Shown: positions 1 to 6,121, counted from the first letter of the stretch. The stretch is 6,360 nt of DNA from Helicobacteraceae bacterium (GCA_027057185.1 JALUJE010000077.1:1-6360), one strand, 5' to 3'. Notes: generated from the letters alone by a model not told the origin. Program-made: numbers and translations.

Positions 1-921
1 TTACTGCTGTTTAGTGCCGTTAGTCTGCTCTATTACTATAAAGAGCGCAATCGCCTGTTTCAGGAACTAAAAGTAGCCAATAAACTGGAGTATGCAGAGT
101 GCCAGCATATGAATAAGATTTTGGGTCTGGGCGATACCTGTGAAATGAAAATTATTGATAAGATCGACGGAGTTGAAACTATTTATCGCGATATTGCCAT
201 AGCCTGTGTGGTGCTTATGTTGTTTTTGTTACCGAGCGGATACTATTTGGCCATGATGTCACTGCGTCCCATGCGAGAATCTATTGAGACCATTGACAGT
301 TTTATTAATGGTATTGTCCACGATATCAATACGCCGCTGAGTGTCATTAAACTCAATGCACAAACCCTGCAGTTGCGTCTTAAAGAACAGGAAGTTCAGG
401 AGCAAAATCAGCGTATACTTCAGGGGATTGATGACATAGAGTCGTTAGAAGAACAGTTACTTTTTAGTCTTAAAGCGGAGCGTTATGTGCTCAATACCTC
501 AGAGTTCGATTTGCATGAATTCTTAAGAGAGCGGCAAACGTTTTATAATGACGTACGTAAAACAGTACATGTCAGTTATGCAGGGTCCGTTTTACATGTA
601 AAAGCCGATAAGCCATTGATGAAACGAATGATTGACAATATAGTACTTAATGCCATAAAATTTTCTTCAAGAGATTCTGAAGTGAAGATACAACTTCACG
701 GTGAACAGCTTATTATTGAAGATTACGGTATTGGAATGAAACATCCTCAGGAGGTTTTCAATAAGTACTATCGGGAAGATCAGGGCAGTAAAGGGTTGGG
801 CTTGGGACTCTATATTGTCGCTTCTGTGGCGGCATTGCATCAGCTGACGATTGATCTGAGAAGCAAATCGCAGATTGGAACACGATTTGTGATTGATTTA
901 AAAAATATAAAAGTGATCTAA
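1..921 (+). CDS. Sensor histidine kinase, C-terminal part (5' end outside window)
   Basis: The frame is open from base 1, so the gene begins upstream; 306 residues are visible and the ATG at 109 is internal. Visible residues 1-13 are the end of a first membrane helix. Residues 14-64 are a short, probably periplasmic loop with Cys34 and Cys47. A second helix spans about 65-86. The dimerisation/phosphoacceptor helix has the H-box GIVHDINTPL, phosphorylated His at 107. The ATPase domain has the N-box (DNIVLNAIKFS, Asn217), G1 (DYGIGM, Asp241), an F-box-like FNKYYRE and G2 (GLGLGLYIV, 265-273). All catalytic motifs are intact. The protein should autophosphorylate on His and pass phosphate to a response regulator, presumably encoded just upstream. 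The signal is unknown. The next gene starts 1 nt after the stop, which suggests co-transcription with the envelope genes that follow. Confidence 0.95.
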   Translation, partial: LLLFSAVSLLYYYKERNRLFQELKVANKLEYAECQHMNKILGLGDTCEMKIIDKIDGVETIYRDIAIACVVLMLFLLPSGYYLAMMSLRPMRESIETIDSFINGIVHDINTPLSVIKLNAQTLQLRLKEQEVQEQNQRILQGIDDIESLEEQLLFSLKAERYVLNTSEFDLHEFLRERQTFYNDVRKTVHVSYAGSVLHVKADKPLMKRMIDNIVLNAIKFSSRDSEVKIQLHGEQLIIEDYGIGMKHPQEVFNKYYREDQGSKGLGLGLYIVASVAALHQLTIDLRSKSQIGTRFVIDLKNIKVI

Positions 922-922
922 T

Positions 923-1414
923 ATGAAATATGTAATGATTATCATTGTGATGGGTGTATGGCAGTTGCAGGCCATCGAGTTAAGTTTTACCAGTTTGCGA
1001 CTTGAAGAGAAAGCTCTGGTGCTCAATGCCTTTAAAAAACTCTATAAAGAGCGCCGTCATATTCATAAAAACATGCGTCAGGTGCTCAAACATTCACGGG
1101 CTAAAAATTTACAAAAAAACCGTCTCTCGTTTTTTCAGCCAAAGATGCCTAATAGCCTGAACTACAATGAAGAACATCCGGTAGAAACCAATGGTGTGCT
1201 AGTAATGTTACAAACGCCGTGCGGTGATGCATGTATTTTACCTTCACGTCCCGATGCTGAGGGAAATACTGATGTATTACCTTCGGGAACCGATTCTGGC
1301 GGAACGTATGACGATGGTAGTATACCTTCCCAAGATGATCAGGGCAGTGTACCTTCCAACGATGAGCAGAGCGGTGTGCGCCCAACTACGATTAGTCCAT
1401 GGGCATTACGATAA
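923..1414 (+). CDS. Secreted 163-aa protein of unknown function with basic N-half and acidic Pro/Ser repeat tail
   Basis: I do not recognise a family. Residues 1-17 (MKYVMIIIVMGVWQLQA) look like a Sec signal peptide cut before IELS, so the protein is probably periplasmic or surface exposed. Residues 28-67 are Lys/Arg/His-rich and likely helical (KKLYKERRHIHKN is typical). Cys100 and Cys104 form a CGDAC pair. Residues 104-152 are low-complexity and acidic, built on four [I/V]PS or LPS motifs (at about 105, 118, 133 and 142) separated by Asp/Gly/Gln-rich spacers. The strong basic-to-acidic split is unusual. The ATG lies 1 nt after the kinase stop with no clear Shine-Dalgarno sequence, so reinitiation by ribosomes finishing the kinase is likely. 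The stop overlaps the next start as TAATG. Together with the signal peptide, this coupling argues that it is a real gene rather than a chance frame. Confidence 0.8.
   Translation: MKYVMIIIVMGVWQLQAIELSFTSLRLEEKALVLNAFKKLYKERRHIHKNMRQVLKHSRAKNLQKNRLSFFQPKMPNSLNYNEEHPVETNGVLVMLQTPCGDACILPSRPDAEGNTDVLPSGTDSGGTYDDGSIPSQDDQGSVPSNDEQSGVRPTTISPWALR
1319..1372 (+). repeat. Tandem duplication of a 27-nt coding unit
   Basis: Two adjacent 27-nt units (1319-1345 and 1346-1372) match at 22 of 27 positions by eye and encode SIPSQDDQG and SVPSNDEQS. More diverged PS-centred units lie upstream, each including 'taccttc' (around 1239 and 1278). The phase is kept at nine codons, so copy number can change without breaking the reading frame. 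This is the repeat tail of the 163-aa secreted protein. Confidence 0.75.
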
Positions 1415-2565
1415 TGCAGGTTTTGTATCTGGTAGTATTATTGTGGTGCACGACGCTGTTATCGGCTTCTTTGTTGCATACGCTTGATATTGACACGACG
1501 ATGATTCTGCATAACGAGAGTGAGCAGATGAAAGGAAGAGATGGCGATGATACGCTCCCCAAAGAACGTAATAGCTACAGTACGTTATATGCTCAGCTGC
1601 TTCTTGATTATGACATAACGGAAGATATCTTCCTTTCTGTAGGGGCAAAAGCCAATGGAATTATTACAGAGGACACCTATACGACACCGCAATATTTACG
1701 GGGAAAGATGAATTCGGACCTGCTAAATAGGGCACTAATCAGTGAAGCATCGATGAATTATGACAATGGAGTATTGGCGCTGGTAGCGGGTCGGCAGAGT
1801 GTGGACTATGACTGGTTATTGGGTAGTGTCGATGGTTTTTTGGCTATGGCAGGCAGCGACGAATCTTTGAGTATGCGGCTGTTCTGGTTTCAAGACTATA
1901 CTATTTTACAATACAATTATTATGCAAAAATTAAAGATATCAATGAAAACAAAGGGATGTACGGTGCCATTGTAAAAATAAACCATGAACCAGTTGACAT
2001 CTCCTTATTTAGCTACTATGTTCAGGATTTGCGTCATATTTTCGGAGGACACTTTAACCTTATTTATGATCGTTTCGGCATGAACATCAGTTATAGTGAA
2101 GCCCGGGCACTGAGTTTGGCATCATATCATTATGATGAGAGTTTTTTCAATATGTCGTTGGAGTTTTTATACCGTCAACATTATGTTGAAACGGGATTCT
2201 CTCAAACAGGAAAAAATGGTCTGCTGGCAATGATACAGATGGGCAGTTTTATGTTTGGACAGTTTTATTTGAGTAATCAGGTTGACCGTGAAAATGCGCT
2301 GAATGGATTTATGAAATATATTTATGCCAATCGGCAGTGGCGTTTTGAATGTATTGGGGGTATGACACAATATGACAATAACTTTGTACGCGTTGCAAAG
2401 CGTCTGTATGCTTATGAACTCGACTTGTATCTTAAATACAAGATAAGTGCTGAATTTTCTGCGGATGTCGGTGTGATGTTAATGGATGTTGATGAGCATG
2501 ATCCGCTTCAGGTCGATCAAAACTTGTTTATGCTGAATCTGGTTTATAGTTATGAAAACTATTAA
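1414..2565 (+). CDS. Probable outer-membrane beta-barrel (porin-like) protein
   Basis: The ATG at 1414 is chosen because it overlaps the previous stop (TAATG) and gives a compact signal peptide, MQVLYLVVLLWCTTLLSA, before SLLHTL. An in-frame ATG at 1399 would only add five residues. The 383-aa product has no other hydrophobic helix. It shows many alternating polar/aromatic stretches typical of barrel strands (for example IFLSVGAKANGI, FNMSLEFLYRQHYVETGF, LFMLNLVYSYENY) and ends in Tyr, as outer-membrane barrels commonly end in an aromatic residue. The segment GRQSVDYDWLLGSVDG (126-141) resembles the GRQ...W...DG signature of porin-like proteins common in Campylobacterota. That comparison is from memory, and the exact family (Opr/alginate-export-like) is unproven. 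It probably forms a diffusion channel or export pore; the substrate is unknown. Its 3' end overlaps the Sel1 gene by 14 nt. Confidence 0.75.
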   Translation: MQVLYLVVLLWCTTLLSASLLHTLDIDTTMILHNESEQMKGRDGDDTLPKERNSYSTLYAQLLLDYDITEDIFLSVGAKANGIITEDTYTTPQYLRGKMNSDLLNRALISEASMNYDNGVLALVAGRQSVDYDWLLGSVDGFLAMAGSDESLSMRLFWFQDYTILQYNYYAKIKDINENKGMYGAIVKINHEPVDISLFSYYVQDLRHIFGGHFNLIYDRFGMNISYSEARALSLASYHYDESFFNMSLEFLYRQHYVETGFSQTGKNGLLAMIQMGSFMFGQFYLSNQVDRENALNGFMKYIYANRQWRFECIGGMTQYDNNFVRVAKRLYAYELDLYLKYKISAEFSADVGVMLMDVDEHDPLQVDQNLFMLNLVYSYENY

Positions 2566-2971
2566 GCTATTGATCTATACCGGCGTCTTGACCGTAGCAC
2601 TTATTGCTGCGCAACATCTTCTAAAAGAGGTGCTTTTACTCTATCAAAATGATCATTTGCGAGGGAATGCAGATGCCTTGGCACTACTACAGAGGGAGGC
2701 GTTGCAGGGCAATCAGAATGCCTCATTTTTGCTGGCAACGGCTTACCACAATGGGAAAGCCGGTGAGGTCAATATTAACAAAGCACTCTATTGGTATAGA
2801 GTGTCAGCGTACAACGGTGATGCCGATGCCATGCTGATGTTGGGATGGATCTATTACAAACAACCCAGAAACCTGGAAGTCAATCTGCGAAAAGCCCGTT
2901 ATTGGTTTAAGCGTTCTGCAAGCAAAGGCGTTGAAGAGGCCGTTGAAATGTTGGACATACTGGGACAATAG
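2552..2971 (+). CDS. Membrane-anchored Sel1-repeat protein
   Basis: This 139-aa protein starts inside the porin gene (14-nt overlap, different frame) with no strong Shine-Dalgarno sequence, which implies translational coupling. Residues 4-20 form a hydrophobic helix with no clear cleavage site, so it is either an uncleaved periplasm-facing anchor or a signal peptide. Residues 57-90 (ASFLLATAYHNGKAG through KALYWYRVSAYNGD) and 91-126 (ADAMLMLGWIYYK through KARYWFKRSASKG) are two full Sel1-like repeats, recognised by the A..LG..Y and KA..W...A...G pattern. A half repeat precedes them (39-54, ADALALLQREALQG) and another follows (127-137). Sel1 repeats are alpha/alpha solenoids that bind other proteins, and secreted forms often act as adaptors. 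It may scaffold the neighbouring envelope proteins, but this is inference from position. No enzyme motif is present. Confidence 0.88.
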   Translation: MKTIKLLIYTGVLTVALIAAQHLLKEVLLLYQNDHLRGNADALALLQREALQGNQNASFLLATAYHNGKAGEVNINKALYWYRVSAYNGDADAMLMLGWIYYKQPRNLEVNLRKARYWFKRSASKGVEEAVEMLDILGQ

Positions 2972-2984
2972 AACGTATTCTACA

Positions 2985-3012
2985 TTGTTTCTGCATCTTA
3001 TAGCGCTATACT
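2985..3012 (+). promoter_or_regulatory. Candidate sigma-70-type promoter for the beta-propeller/lipoprotein pair
   Basis: A -10-like TATACT (3007-3012, five of six to TATAAT) follows a weak -35-like TTGTTT (2985-2990) after 16 nt. Transcription would start near 3019, about 25 nt before the chosen ATG. Campylobacterota promoters often lack a conserved -35, so the -10 carries most of the weight. No terminator hairpin is seen between 2972 and this site, so read-through from the upstream operon is also possible. Confidence 0.45.
2999..3010. promoter_or_regulatory. Perfect 12-bp palindrome TATAGCGCTATA overlapping the -10
   Basis: The sequence TATAGCGCTATA is its own reverse complement, centred between 3004 and 3005, and its right half contributes four bases to the candidate -10 (TATACT, 3007-3012). 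A dimeric regulator bound here would block or remodel the promoter. Symmetry stops at the next base pair on each side (T2998/C3011), so it is short and could be chance. It lies in one of only two real intergenic gaps in the window. Confidence 0.35.
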
Positions 3013-3032
3013 GTTTATGTGAAAATTAACAC

Positions 3033-3038
3033 AAGGAT
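3033..3038 (+). promoter_or_regulatory. Ribosome binding site that decides the beta-propeller gene start
   Basis: AAGGAT lies 7 nt before the ATG at 3046. This favours 3046 over the upstream in-frame GTG at 3019 (no Shine-Dalgarno sequence) and the ATG at 3037, which overlaps the site. Starting at 3046 also places a compact hydrophobic signal peptide directly at the N-terminus. Confidence 0.7.
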
Positions 3039-3045
3039 GAGAGTC

Positions 3046-5556
3046 ATGCGAATGATTGTGGTTTTGACTATGGTGTTTTTGGCTATTGTATTTGCCAATA
3101 CCACCATTGAATTAAAAAAAGGATGGCAGCTTGTTGGAGTGCCGATGGCGCTATCGGACATGTCTGTTTTTGACAATAAGGATGTTGAAATTGTCTGGGG
3201 ATTTGACGGAGCAACTCAAGCTTGGAGCGGGTATTCACCCGATGTCAATATCAGTCAAAAAATTCAAGAGAATTCGCTGGCGCTACTGCAGACTCTGGAG
3301 CCGTGGCAAGCCGTATGGGTTTTTAGCAGTAACAACTGGAAGCTAACTCTTGATACATCTAATGTATCGACTGTGGCACGAAACAGCGAGATAAAGCTTT
3401 ATAAAGGGTGGAACCTTGTTGAAGTACCACAGCAAAGTGTCGTTTCTGAAGGCTTTTTTGATGATGCCGTGGTATGGAAATACAGTAAGAATCAGCAGTG
3501 GAAAGTGAATGAGCCAGCGCTGAATTTTCCTTCAATAGATGCTATTACAGCAAGTGAGGGCTTATGGGTCAAAAGTGAGACAACACGTACTATTGATATT
3601 GGTAAGACACTTTCAAAACTGCATACGTTTCGTGATAAATCCTCCATGTTGGCATATATCCGAAAAATGCTTCAGATGCAAAGCTACTATCCATATGTTA
3701 TACTGGACACTCCTGAGCTGGATGCTTCCGATGGTAATGATGCTCTACAGTCTGGAAGTGTGAGCAGTAATCCTGAAAGTACCACCAATGCAACAGGGAC
3801 TAACCTACAAGAAGCGGGAGTAGATGAGAGTGACATTCTTAAGCATGACGGTGTCCATCTCTTTAGTGCCGACAATACCAAGGGACGGATTGTTGTTACC
3901 TCCTTTGAGAAGCTTACGGCGCAAGACTACGTCCCTCTGACGCAGATTGATATGAACGGTAGCAATATTGCTGCGATGTATCTGCACAATGATCGATTGG
4001 CAGTACTTTCTAATACGGCATATTATTATATTAATGATGTTAATGATGCTGCTGAAACCGCGATGGGAACATCAATTGTTTCTAATTCCAATGAACGTTT
4101 TAGACTTGATATTTTTGATGTCTCAGATATTCAAAATATCGGTACGGTAGCATCGTATGAACTCGATGGCAATTATCGGGATAGTCGCCTCATTGAAGGA
4201 CGTCTGTTTTTAATTAGCCAGTTTACACCGCATATTACCAATGAATATCCAAAGCTATATGTCGATACGGTCTGTACAACACTGCGTCCTACTGATGGAT
4301 TAGAGTGTTCTTCTAGCAATGACACCGTGGTGTCTGATAAACCGACATCGGCATTACAAGCATTGACAACGGACTGCAATTATGATGTTAAAGCATGGAA
4401 TAGCAACCGTTGTTATGAATATCAATATGATGAGCAGGGTGCTTGGAAGTATGATTATGATCATCCGAGTGTCATTAGTGAAAAGCTGATACCCTCCATG
4501 AAAATTAACGGACGTAGCAGAGCTTTGGTAACGCCATCAAAGTTTTATGCGCCTTATAAGCTGGATCAACGTGCCGGCATTACCTCTATTAGCAGTATTC
4601 TTATGAGTGATGGAAGCTATGGTGAGAGTGTCTCCTTTTTAGGCAATACTTCGAACTATTATGCTTCTACTGAGGCATTGTATCTGGTGTCTGGAGAATA
4701 CCCGATGTTCTTTGACTATGTTCACGCCAAAGAGCAGCAGATGATCTATAAATTTGCCCTAGGCAGTGCTATCACCTATGAAGGTCGCGGCTTTGTAGAA
4801 GGACGTATGCTCAATCAGTTTAGTATGAGTGAATATAATGATTATTTACGAGTGGCCACGACAGTTGGTGCCTCATGGTGGAGTACAGAGACGACAAACT
4901 CTGTGTATACTTTGAAGAGTGTTAATGAGGCACTCCAGGTAGAAGGAACGCTCAGTGGCTTGGGAAAAGCCGGTGAGACTATCCATGCCGTCCGTTTTAT
5001 GGGAGATCGTGGTTTTGTGGTGACGTTTAAACAAACCGATCCGCTCTATACTCTTGATCTCAGTGATCCTGCCAAGCCTACAAAAATCGGAGCGCTAAGT
5101 ATTCCGGGACTGTCACGATATTTACATGTTGTCGATGAGAATCGTATTCTTAGTATTGGACGTAATGCTGATGCTTCGGGGCGGCAACAGGAGCTTCAGG
5201 TGCAGCTTTTCGATATTTCCGATTTTGCCAATCCACGGCTTGCAGATAAGATTCAAATTGGTAGCAAAGGGAGTTACAGTGAAGCTGAATACAATCATAA
5301 AGCTTTTGCTTATCGCAAGAGTGATTTGATGTTTGGATTACCGTATCAAAACTATACGGAAGGTGTGTACAAAAACAGCAGTGAAAATTTTGGTATCTAT
5401 CAGATTGAAGGTATGCAGATCAATGCACTGCACACCCTAACGTCCCCGAACCAAGAATGGGGGAATGCTGGACGTGGTGTTATTTTTGATGCCGACGGGC
5501 ATACTTACGGAGCACTCATTAAAGGTGCTCATATGATCTGTGATACAGTACAATAA
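3046..5556 (+). CDS. Secreted C-terminal beta-propeller protein (PF09826/COG4880 type) with two N-terminal KGW modules
   Basis: The product is 836 aa. Residues 1-17 (MRMIVVLTMVFLAIVFA) are a signal peptide, so it is exported. Residues about 19-103 and 115-186 are two copies of a small module: ELKKGWQLVGVP...VWGFD...W..Y...WVF and KLYKGWNLVEVP...VWKYS...W..N...LWV. A Ser/Thr/Asn-rich linker (about 225-250) follows. The rest is the propeller family 'distantly related to WD-40', identified by TNLQEAGVDESDILKHDG (252-269), RDSRLIEGRLFLIS (378-391), LNQFSMSEYNDYLRVATT (589-606), the RFMGDRGFVVTF...DPLYTLDLSDP block (650-675), IPGLSRYLH (686-694), LFDISDFANP (721-730) and YNHKAFAY (749-756). These hallmarks are from memory of the family. 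Its biochemical role is unknown; related proteins are secreted in bacteria and archaea. A Cys-bearing insertion lies at about 405-465. The following lipoprotein gene begins 11 nt downstream. Confidence 0.92.
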   Translation: MRMIVVLTMVFLAIVFANTTIELKKGWQLVGVPMALSDMSVFDNKDVEIVWGFDGATQAWSGYSPDVNISQKIQENSLALLQTLEPWQAVWVFSSNNWKLTLDTSNVSTVARNSEIKLYKGWNLVEVPQQSVVSEGFFDDAVVWKYSKNQQWKVNEPALNFPSIDAITASEGLWVKSETTRTIDIGKTLSKLHTFRDKSSMLAYIRKMLQMQSYYPYVILDTPELDASDGNDALQSGSVSSNPESTTNATGTNLQEAGVDESDILKHDGVHLFSADNTKGRIVVTSFEKLTAQDYVPLTQIDMNGSNIAAMYLHNDRLAVLSNTAYYYINDVNDAAETAMGTSIVSNSNERFRLDIFDVSDIQNIGTVASYELDGNYRDSRLIEGRLFLISQFTPHITNEYPKLYVDTVCTTLRPTDGLECSSSNDTVVSDKPTSALQALTTDCNYDVKAWNSNRCYEYQYDEQGAWKYDYDHPSVISEKLIPSMKINGRSRALVTPSKFYAPYKLDQRAGITSISSILMSDGSYGESVSFLGNTSNYYASTEALYLVSGEYPMFFDYVHAKEQQMIYKFALGSAITYEGRGFVEGRMLNQFSMSEYNDYLRVATTVGASWWSTETTNSVYTLKSVNEALQVEGTLSGLGKAGETIHAVRFMGDRGFVVTFKQTDPLYTLDLSDPAKPTKIGALSIPGLSRYLHVVDENRILSIGRNADASGRQQELQVQLFDISDFANPRLADKIQIGSKGSYSEAEYNHKAFAYRKSDLMFGLPYQNYTEGVYKNSSENFGIYQIEGMQINALHTLTSPNQEWGNAGRGVIFDADGHTYGALIKGAHMICDTVQ

Positions 5557-5561
5557 AGGAG
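5555..5561 (+). promoter_or_regulatory. Strong ribosome binding site of the small lipoprotein gene
   Basis: AAAGGAG overlaps the last two bases of the beta-propeller stop codon (5554-5556) and stands 6 nt before the ATG at 5568. It is the best Shine-Dalgarno match in the window. It supports both the reality of the short downstream gene and its co-translation with the propeller gene. Confidence 0.8.
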
Positions 5562-5567
5562 CGTGCG

Positions 5568-5732
5568 ATGAAAACAATAATAACCATAGCAATAATAGTT
5601 ACATCACTCTTAACGGGGTGTGGAGGCGGTGGTAGTGCGGCACAGTCTGAGCCTTCTATAACGCGACAGAATGCACCGCAACCTAATGTGAACAATGATG
5701 CACTTCGTCCACCGAAGCCGCCGTCAATCTAG
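5568..5732 (+). CDS. Small (54-aa) lipoprotein of unknown function
   Basis: The gene is easy to miss because of its length. The product begins MKTIITIAIIVTSLLTGC and then has a Gly4-Ser stretch. LTGC is a good lipobox, with Cys18 as the lipidated residue, so the mature protein is about 37 residues. The mature part is GGGGSAAQSEPS followed by a Gln/Asn/Pro-rich region ending LRPPKPPSI: no hydrophobic core, no Cys beyond the anchor, probably unstructured. It sits 11 nt after the beta-propeller stop with a strong ribosome binding site, so the two are most likely one operon. It could tether or chaperone the propeller protein at a membrane, which is inference from position. Similar short Pro-rich lipoproteins are often left unannotated. 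Its TAG stop overlaps the stop of the opposing HIT gene within CTAG. Confidence 0.82.
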   Translation: MKTIITIAIIVTSLLTGCGGGGSAAQSEPSITRQNAPQPNVNNDALRPPKPPSI

Positions 5733-6085
5733 ATAAAATCTTTGGGGTCGGCATCGGAAAAATGCCCCCATTTTAGTTTGGCACCGCCAAGCAGGTGAAC
5801 ATGCAGATGCTTGACCTCCTTACCTCCGTTATTACCGATATTGGTAATCAGGCGGTATCCGGAGTGATCGACACCCATCTCTTTGGCAACATCTTGCAAA
5901 AATGGTGTCATCTTTGCCATTACATCACTGCTGACTTCATTGAAACTTTCTACATGTATTTTTGGAATGACTAAAATATGTACAGGTGCTTTGGGGTTGA
6001 GATCATGAAAGGCGAGAAAATCATCACTTTCTAAGACAGGGTTGGAGGGAATCTCTTTGTTGACAATTTTGCAAAAAATGCACAT
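5729..6085 (-). CDS. HIT-family (histidine triad, HinT-like) nucleotide-binding protein
   Basis: A 118-aa cytosolic protein of normal HinT length. The ATG at 6085 is preferred to the GTG at 6088 because AAAGGAA lies 5 nt upstream and family members typically begin MCIFC. The HIT motif HLHVHLL is at 93-99, with His95 the expected nucleophile that takes up the nucleotidyl group. Cys2 and Cys5 with His44 are the usual zinc-ligand set of the PKCI/HINT branch. FHD (26-28), PQAP-like NPKAP (30-34), VIPKIH (39-44), TNIGNNGG (81-88) and the LGGAKLKW segment (99-106) match HINT1-type enzymes. These hydrolyse purine nucleoside phosphoramidates and aminoacyl-AMP adducts. It is divergent from pheS, an arrangement I recall in Campylobacter jejuni, and it is convergent with the lipoprotein gene with overlapping stops. 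Confidence 0.95.
   Translation of the reverse strand: MCIFCKIVNKEIPSNPVLESDDFLAFHDLNPKAPVHILVIPKIHVESFNEVSSDVMAKMTPFLQDVAKEMGVDHSGYRLITNIGNNGGKEVKHLHVHLLGGAKLKWGHFSDADPKDFI
5743..5774. terminator. Candidate bidirectional terminator hairpin inside the 3' end of the HIT gene
   Basis: On the + strand, TGGG (5743-5746) and GGCAT (5750-5754) pair with ATGCC (5762-5766) and CCCA (5767-5770). A 3-nt bulge (5747-5749) and a 7-nt loop interrupt the stem, and TTTT (5771-5774) follows. An AAAA at 5735-5738 can extend the stem by pairing with that TTTT. On the minus strand the same stem is followed by AAAGATTTTAT. It lies 10 nt past the lipoprotein stop and could end both convergent transcripts. The bulge and short T-run keep confidence moderate. 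Confidence 0.5.
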
Positions 6086-6090
6086 CACAT

Positions 6091-6097
6091 TTCCTTT
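6091..6097 (-). promoter_or_regulatory. Ribosome binding site of the HIT gene
   Basis: Read on the minus strand this is AAAGGAA, 5 nt before the ATG at 6085 and only 2 nt before the alternative GTG at 6088. The spacing decides in favour of the ATG. Confidence 0.7.
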
Positions 6098-6115
6098 AGG
6101 TTGGGTAATAGCATT

Positions 6116-6121
6116 ATTGTA
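6116..6121 (-). promoter_or_regulatory. Candidate -10 element for the HIT gene
   Basis: Minus-strand TACAAT matches TATAAT at five of six positions and would give a leader of about 24 nt before the HIT start. No convincing -35 is seen at the right spacing, which is common in Campylobacterota. Confidence 0.35.

Noticed and set aside
109..921. Kinase gene starting at the ATG at 109
   Set aside because: The same frame is open back to base 1 and encodes the end of a membrane helix, so 109 is an internal Met of a longer protein.
1149..1648. Minus-strand and alternate-frame open frames across the 163-aa gene and the start of the porin gene
   Set aside because: They have no ribosome binding site, signal or recognisable domain and lie opposite or within genes with signal peptides and coupled starts, so they are frame shadows.
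3019..3045. GTG at 3019 as the start of the beta-propeller protein
   Set aside because: It lacks a Shine-Dalgarno sequence, coincides with the predicted transcription start, and would put nine extra residues before a signal peptide that is complete from 3046.
3240..3960. N-glycosylation sequons D-x-N-x-S in the propeller protein (DVNIS at residues 66-70 and DMNGS at 302-306)
   Set aside because: Two matches to the bacterial PglB-type pattern in 836 residues could easily be chance, and nothing in the window shows that the host has this pathway.
5703..5717. CTTCG/CGAAG stem-loop at the end of the lipoprotein gene as a terminator
   Set aside because: The 5-bp stem is inside the coding region and is not followed by a T-run; the hairpin at 5743-5774 is the better candidate.
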